A DNA stretch of 64,000 nt from Phocaeicola coprophilus (GTDB lineage: Bacteria; Bacteroidota; Bacteroidia; Bacteroidales; Bacteroidaceae): NCBI GenBank assembly GCA_016900015.1, contig JACJJM010000016.1:1-64000 (forward strand). Direction: 5' to 3'. A program made the position numbers and the translations under genes. Shown in pieces: positions 62,154-64,000 of this stretch. How positions within the stretch are numbered: the stretch's first letter is position 1; each line of letters starts with the position of its first letter. The notes under the pieces are model-generated. The model saw only the letters and a list, made by a program, of their open reading frames with translations, had not been told where the DNA came from and searched no databases.

Positions 62154-63380
62154 TCAGAGAAGCCTGCGGCTGAGGTAGCGCACAGGATACCACACGGCGA
62201 GGAAGCCCACGGCAATGACGGTGACGAAAATCACGAGTATGTCCACGGCATGGACGCTTACCGGATAGGCTTCGACGACGAAACTGTCAGCCGAGTTGCC
62301 TAGTGTGAGCAGACCGAAACGTTGCTGGACATAGCACAAGGCCAGTCCGGCAAGGATGCCTGCCACAGCTCCCAGCAGGGAGATCATGCGTCCCTCGAAG
62401 AGGAAGATGCGCGTGATGAGCCGGTCGTCGGCGCCCAGGCTGCGCAGGGTGGCTACATCGGCTTTCTTGTCGATGATGAGCATGGAGAGCGAACCGATGA
62501 TATTAAAGCAGGCAATCAGCAGGATGAACGTGAGGAAGAGATAAGCTATAAGTTTTTCGATTTCCATGATGCGGAACACGTCGGCCTGCTGTTCGTAGCG
62601 GTCGGCCACAGTGAAGTCCGGGCCCATGATGTCGCTTATCTTTTCCTTTGTCCGGGCTATGTCAGCATCAGGTTTCAGTTTCAGTTCGACGGCCGACACC
62701 TCGTTGTCGTAGTCAAACAGCTGTCGGGCGAAGTCGAGTGAGGTAAGGATGTAGGAATCGTCATATTTCTGTTGGTTGACGATGAAAGCCACTCCCGGTG
62801 AGTAGAGGTAGCTCTTGTTGAAGCTGGCCGCAGGGTTAGCCATGTTGACCCGTGCTTTGCGTTTGGGGACATACACTTCCAGCGGGTCGACGAAGGCGAT
62901 GCCGGAGCCCAGCACGGAAGTCAGTTGGATGCCCGGGATGCCATAGTCGGCCACTTCGTCGCGGAGCATGAAGTGGCCGCGTCCGTAGAGGATGCTGTCG
63001 ATGTCGGTAAGCTGTTCGAAATTGTCTTCTACTCCTTTGAGCGTCACCATCGCCTGCTTCCCTTTATATTGCACCATCGCATTGTCTTCCAGCGAACATG
63101 AGAACACGTCCACTTCGGGCAAGGCACGCACCTGCGCGAGGCGTTCATCCTGCGCGTCGAAGACCTTGCCTTGGCGCACGGTGATTTTCAGCTCCGGATC
63201 GAAGGCTGTAAAGAAGCTGGCCACCAGGTCCTGGAAACCGTTGAACACGGACAGGGTGCACACCATGGCCAGCGTGGCCAGGGCCACGCCGCAGACAGAG
63301 ATGCCCGAGATGATGTTGATGGCATGGTGCGACTTCTTCGAGAAGAGGTAGCGCCGGGCGATGTAGAGGGGCAGATTCAT
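62154..63380 (-). CDS. LolC/LolE-like ABC transporter permease (FtsX superfamily)
   Basis: 408 residues with an N-terminal membrane segment, a large periplasmic domain (about 45-270) and three C-terminal membrane segments. LYIARRYLFSKKSHHAINIISGISVCGVALATLAMVCTLSVFNGF is the conserved LolC/E start. The late MLIIDKKADVATLRSLGADDRLITRIFLFEG is the cytoplasmic coupling loop. It probably moves lipoproteins out of the inner membrane with an ATPase encoded elsewhere. It overlaps rbfA by 4 bases. Confidence 0.88.
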   Translation of the reverse strand: MNLPLYIARRYLFSKKSHHAINIISGISVCGVALATLAMVCTLSVFNGFQDLVASFFTAFDPELKITVRQGKVFDAQDERLAQVRALPEVDVFSCSLEDNAMVQYKGKQAMVTLKGVEDNFEQLTDIDSILYGRGHFMLRDEVADYGIPGIQLTSVLGSGIAFVDPLEVYVPKRKARVNMANPAASFNKSYLYSPGVAFIVNQQKYDDSYILTSLDFARQLFDYDNEVSAVELKLKPDADIARTKEKISDIMGPDFTVADRYEQQADVFRIMEIEKLIAYLFLTFILLIACFNIIGSLSMLIIDKKADVATLRSLGADDRLITRIFLFEGRMISLLGAVAGILAGLALCYVQQRFGLLTLGNSADSFVVEAYPVSVHAVDILVIFVTVIAVGFLAVWYPVRYLSRRLL

Positions 63381-63712
63381 TCCTTCAGGAGCTCGTCAAT
63401 CTTTTCCAGGTAGTCCAGCGAGTCGTCGAGGAAGAAGCGCAGTTCGGGGATAATGCGCAACTGGTGTCTCACGCGGTTTCCCAGTTCGAAGCGGATGCCT
63501 TTGGCGTGTGCGTTGATGTTGTTCAGGATTTCCTCGCCGCGGTCGGATGGGAAGATGCTCAGGTAGGCGCGGGCTACGCTCAAGTCAGGGCTGATGCGCA
63601 CGACGCTGACTGAGACCAGCACGCCGCCCATGGCCTTGGTTTCTTTCTGGAATATGTCGCTCAGCTCTTTCTGGATGAGCCGTGCGATTTTGTTTTGTCT
63701 GGTAGTATCCAT
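63377..63712 (-). CDS. rbfA: 30S ribosome-binding factor RbfA
   Basis: 111 residues, a KH-like fold protein for late 30S assembly and cold growth. QNKIARLIQKELSDIFQKE at the start and the RISPDLSVARAYLSIFPSDRGEEIL core are typical, as is the end VRHQLRIIPELRFFLDDSLDYLEKIDELL. Its stop overlaps the permease start by 4 bases; the partial O-methyltransferase gene lies 24 bp upstream. Confidence 0.93.
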   Translation of the reverse strand: MDTTRQNKIARLIQKELSDIFQKETKAMGGVLVSVSVVRISPDLSVARAYLSIFPSDRGEEILNNINAHAKGIRFELGNRVRHQLRIIPELRFFLDDSLDYLEKIDELLKE

Positions 63713-63736
63713 GTAATAAATGTAAATAAGTGGTTG

Positions 63737-64000
63737 TTAGATTTTGCGGATGATGGTCAGCCCGTCGCGCAGCGGGAGGATGACTTTCTCCACACGTGTG
63801 TCGGCTGCCACATGGTCGTTGAATGCCTGTATGCCGCGTGTCTGCTGGTCTGCGGGGACTGCTTCTTGCAGCACATGGCCGTCCCACAGTGTGTTGTCGG
63901 CCAGGATGTAGCCTCCGGGCGTGAGCCGCGGGAGGACCATCTCGTAGTAGTCGATGTAGTGCCGCTTGTTTCCGTCGATGAAAGCCATGTCGAAGTGCAG
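63737..64000 (-). CDS. SAM-dependent O-methyltransferase (caffeoyl-CoA OMT-like), 5' part outside window
   Basis: Only the C-terminal 87 or so residues are inside the window; the frame stays open to the edge (the residues before MAFIDGNK read LHFD). FDMAFIDGNKRHYIDYYEMVLPRLTPGGYILADNTLWDGHV is the Asp-rich metal-binding region and following helix of class I catechol/caffeoyl-CoA-type O-methyltransferases. GLTIIRKI at the end is the family terminus. It is probably the first gene of an operon with rbfA and the permease. Substrate unknown. Confidence 0.88.
   Translation of the reverse strand: MHFDMAFIDGNKRHYIDYYEMVLPRLTPGGYILADNTLWDGHVLQEAVPADQQTRGIQAFNDHVAADTRVEKVILPLRDGLTIIRKI

Overview
The window reads as chromosomal DNA of a member of the Bacteroidales (gut Bacteroides/Prevotella-like). 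Evidence: a SusC/SusD pair, a Porphyromonas-type (FimA/Mfa1, type V) fimbrial operon of lipoproteins, glycine-lipid acyltransferases, DUF4251 and DUF4491 proteins, a PASTA-tailed FtsI, and promoters of the Bacteroides form TTTG-N20-TAnnTTTG. Most genes look GC-rich by eye. The major fimbrillin, parts of two fimbrial adhesins and the SusCD pair are visibly more AT-rich. No rRNA, tRNA, CRISPR array, phage or insertion sequence was recognised.

Layout. 1-9559 (+): OmpA-like anchor, major fimbrillin, Mfa2/FimB-type anchor and three further fimbrial lipoproteins, with a strong hairpin after the major subunit. 9947-10771 (-): a membrane-tethered coiled-coil AraC-type regulator. 10851-15811 (-): DUF2723 glycosyltransferase, polysaccharide deacetylase and QueG. 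15977-25176: GH109-like glycosidase, zinc uptake ZnuA/ZnuC, alpha/beta hydrolase, thioesterase-DprA, a CDF metal exporter, a small Cys-rich lipoprotein and an MscS channel. 25286-32137 (-): SusC/SusD and a secreted TIM-barrel isomerase. 32623-38416: SpmAB fusion, YbeY, a glutamine-amidotransferase/M19-dipeptidase fusion, DUF4491, Lrp and a metallophosphatase. 38472-41278 (-): a TonB-dependent receptor broken by a 2-nt frameshift. 41449-50434 (-): a dcw cell-wall cluster (rsmH, ftsL, ftsI, murE, mraY, murD, ftsW) cut short at both ends. 50822-64000: MgtC, two small exported proteins, a B3/B4-domain protein, glsA-glsB, dGTPase, the chain dut-TPR lipoprotein-LolB-like-EnvC, a LolC/E-like permease, rbfA and a partial O-methyltransferase.

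The most unusual thing is between the genes. A dispersed family of 22-bp GC-rich units (constant GGAAAGGA half, variable half) forms tandem direct arrays at 32321-32408, 37295-37376, 50679-50788 and 57546-57633, all upstream of gene starts. The same unit forms facing inverted pairs with an identical 10-nt gap at 9868-9921 and 23503-23556, both at gene 3' ends. First and last units are alike from array to array, so the arrays look like copies of one element. A second, AT-rich palindrome family (AATTGTCAATT and GAAGAATGAAGAGTG types) sits at gene ends and in several places supplies the stop codons. Repeats of these families lie at both edges of the truncated dcw cluster.
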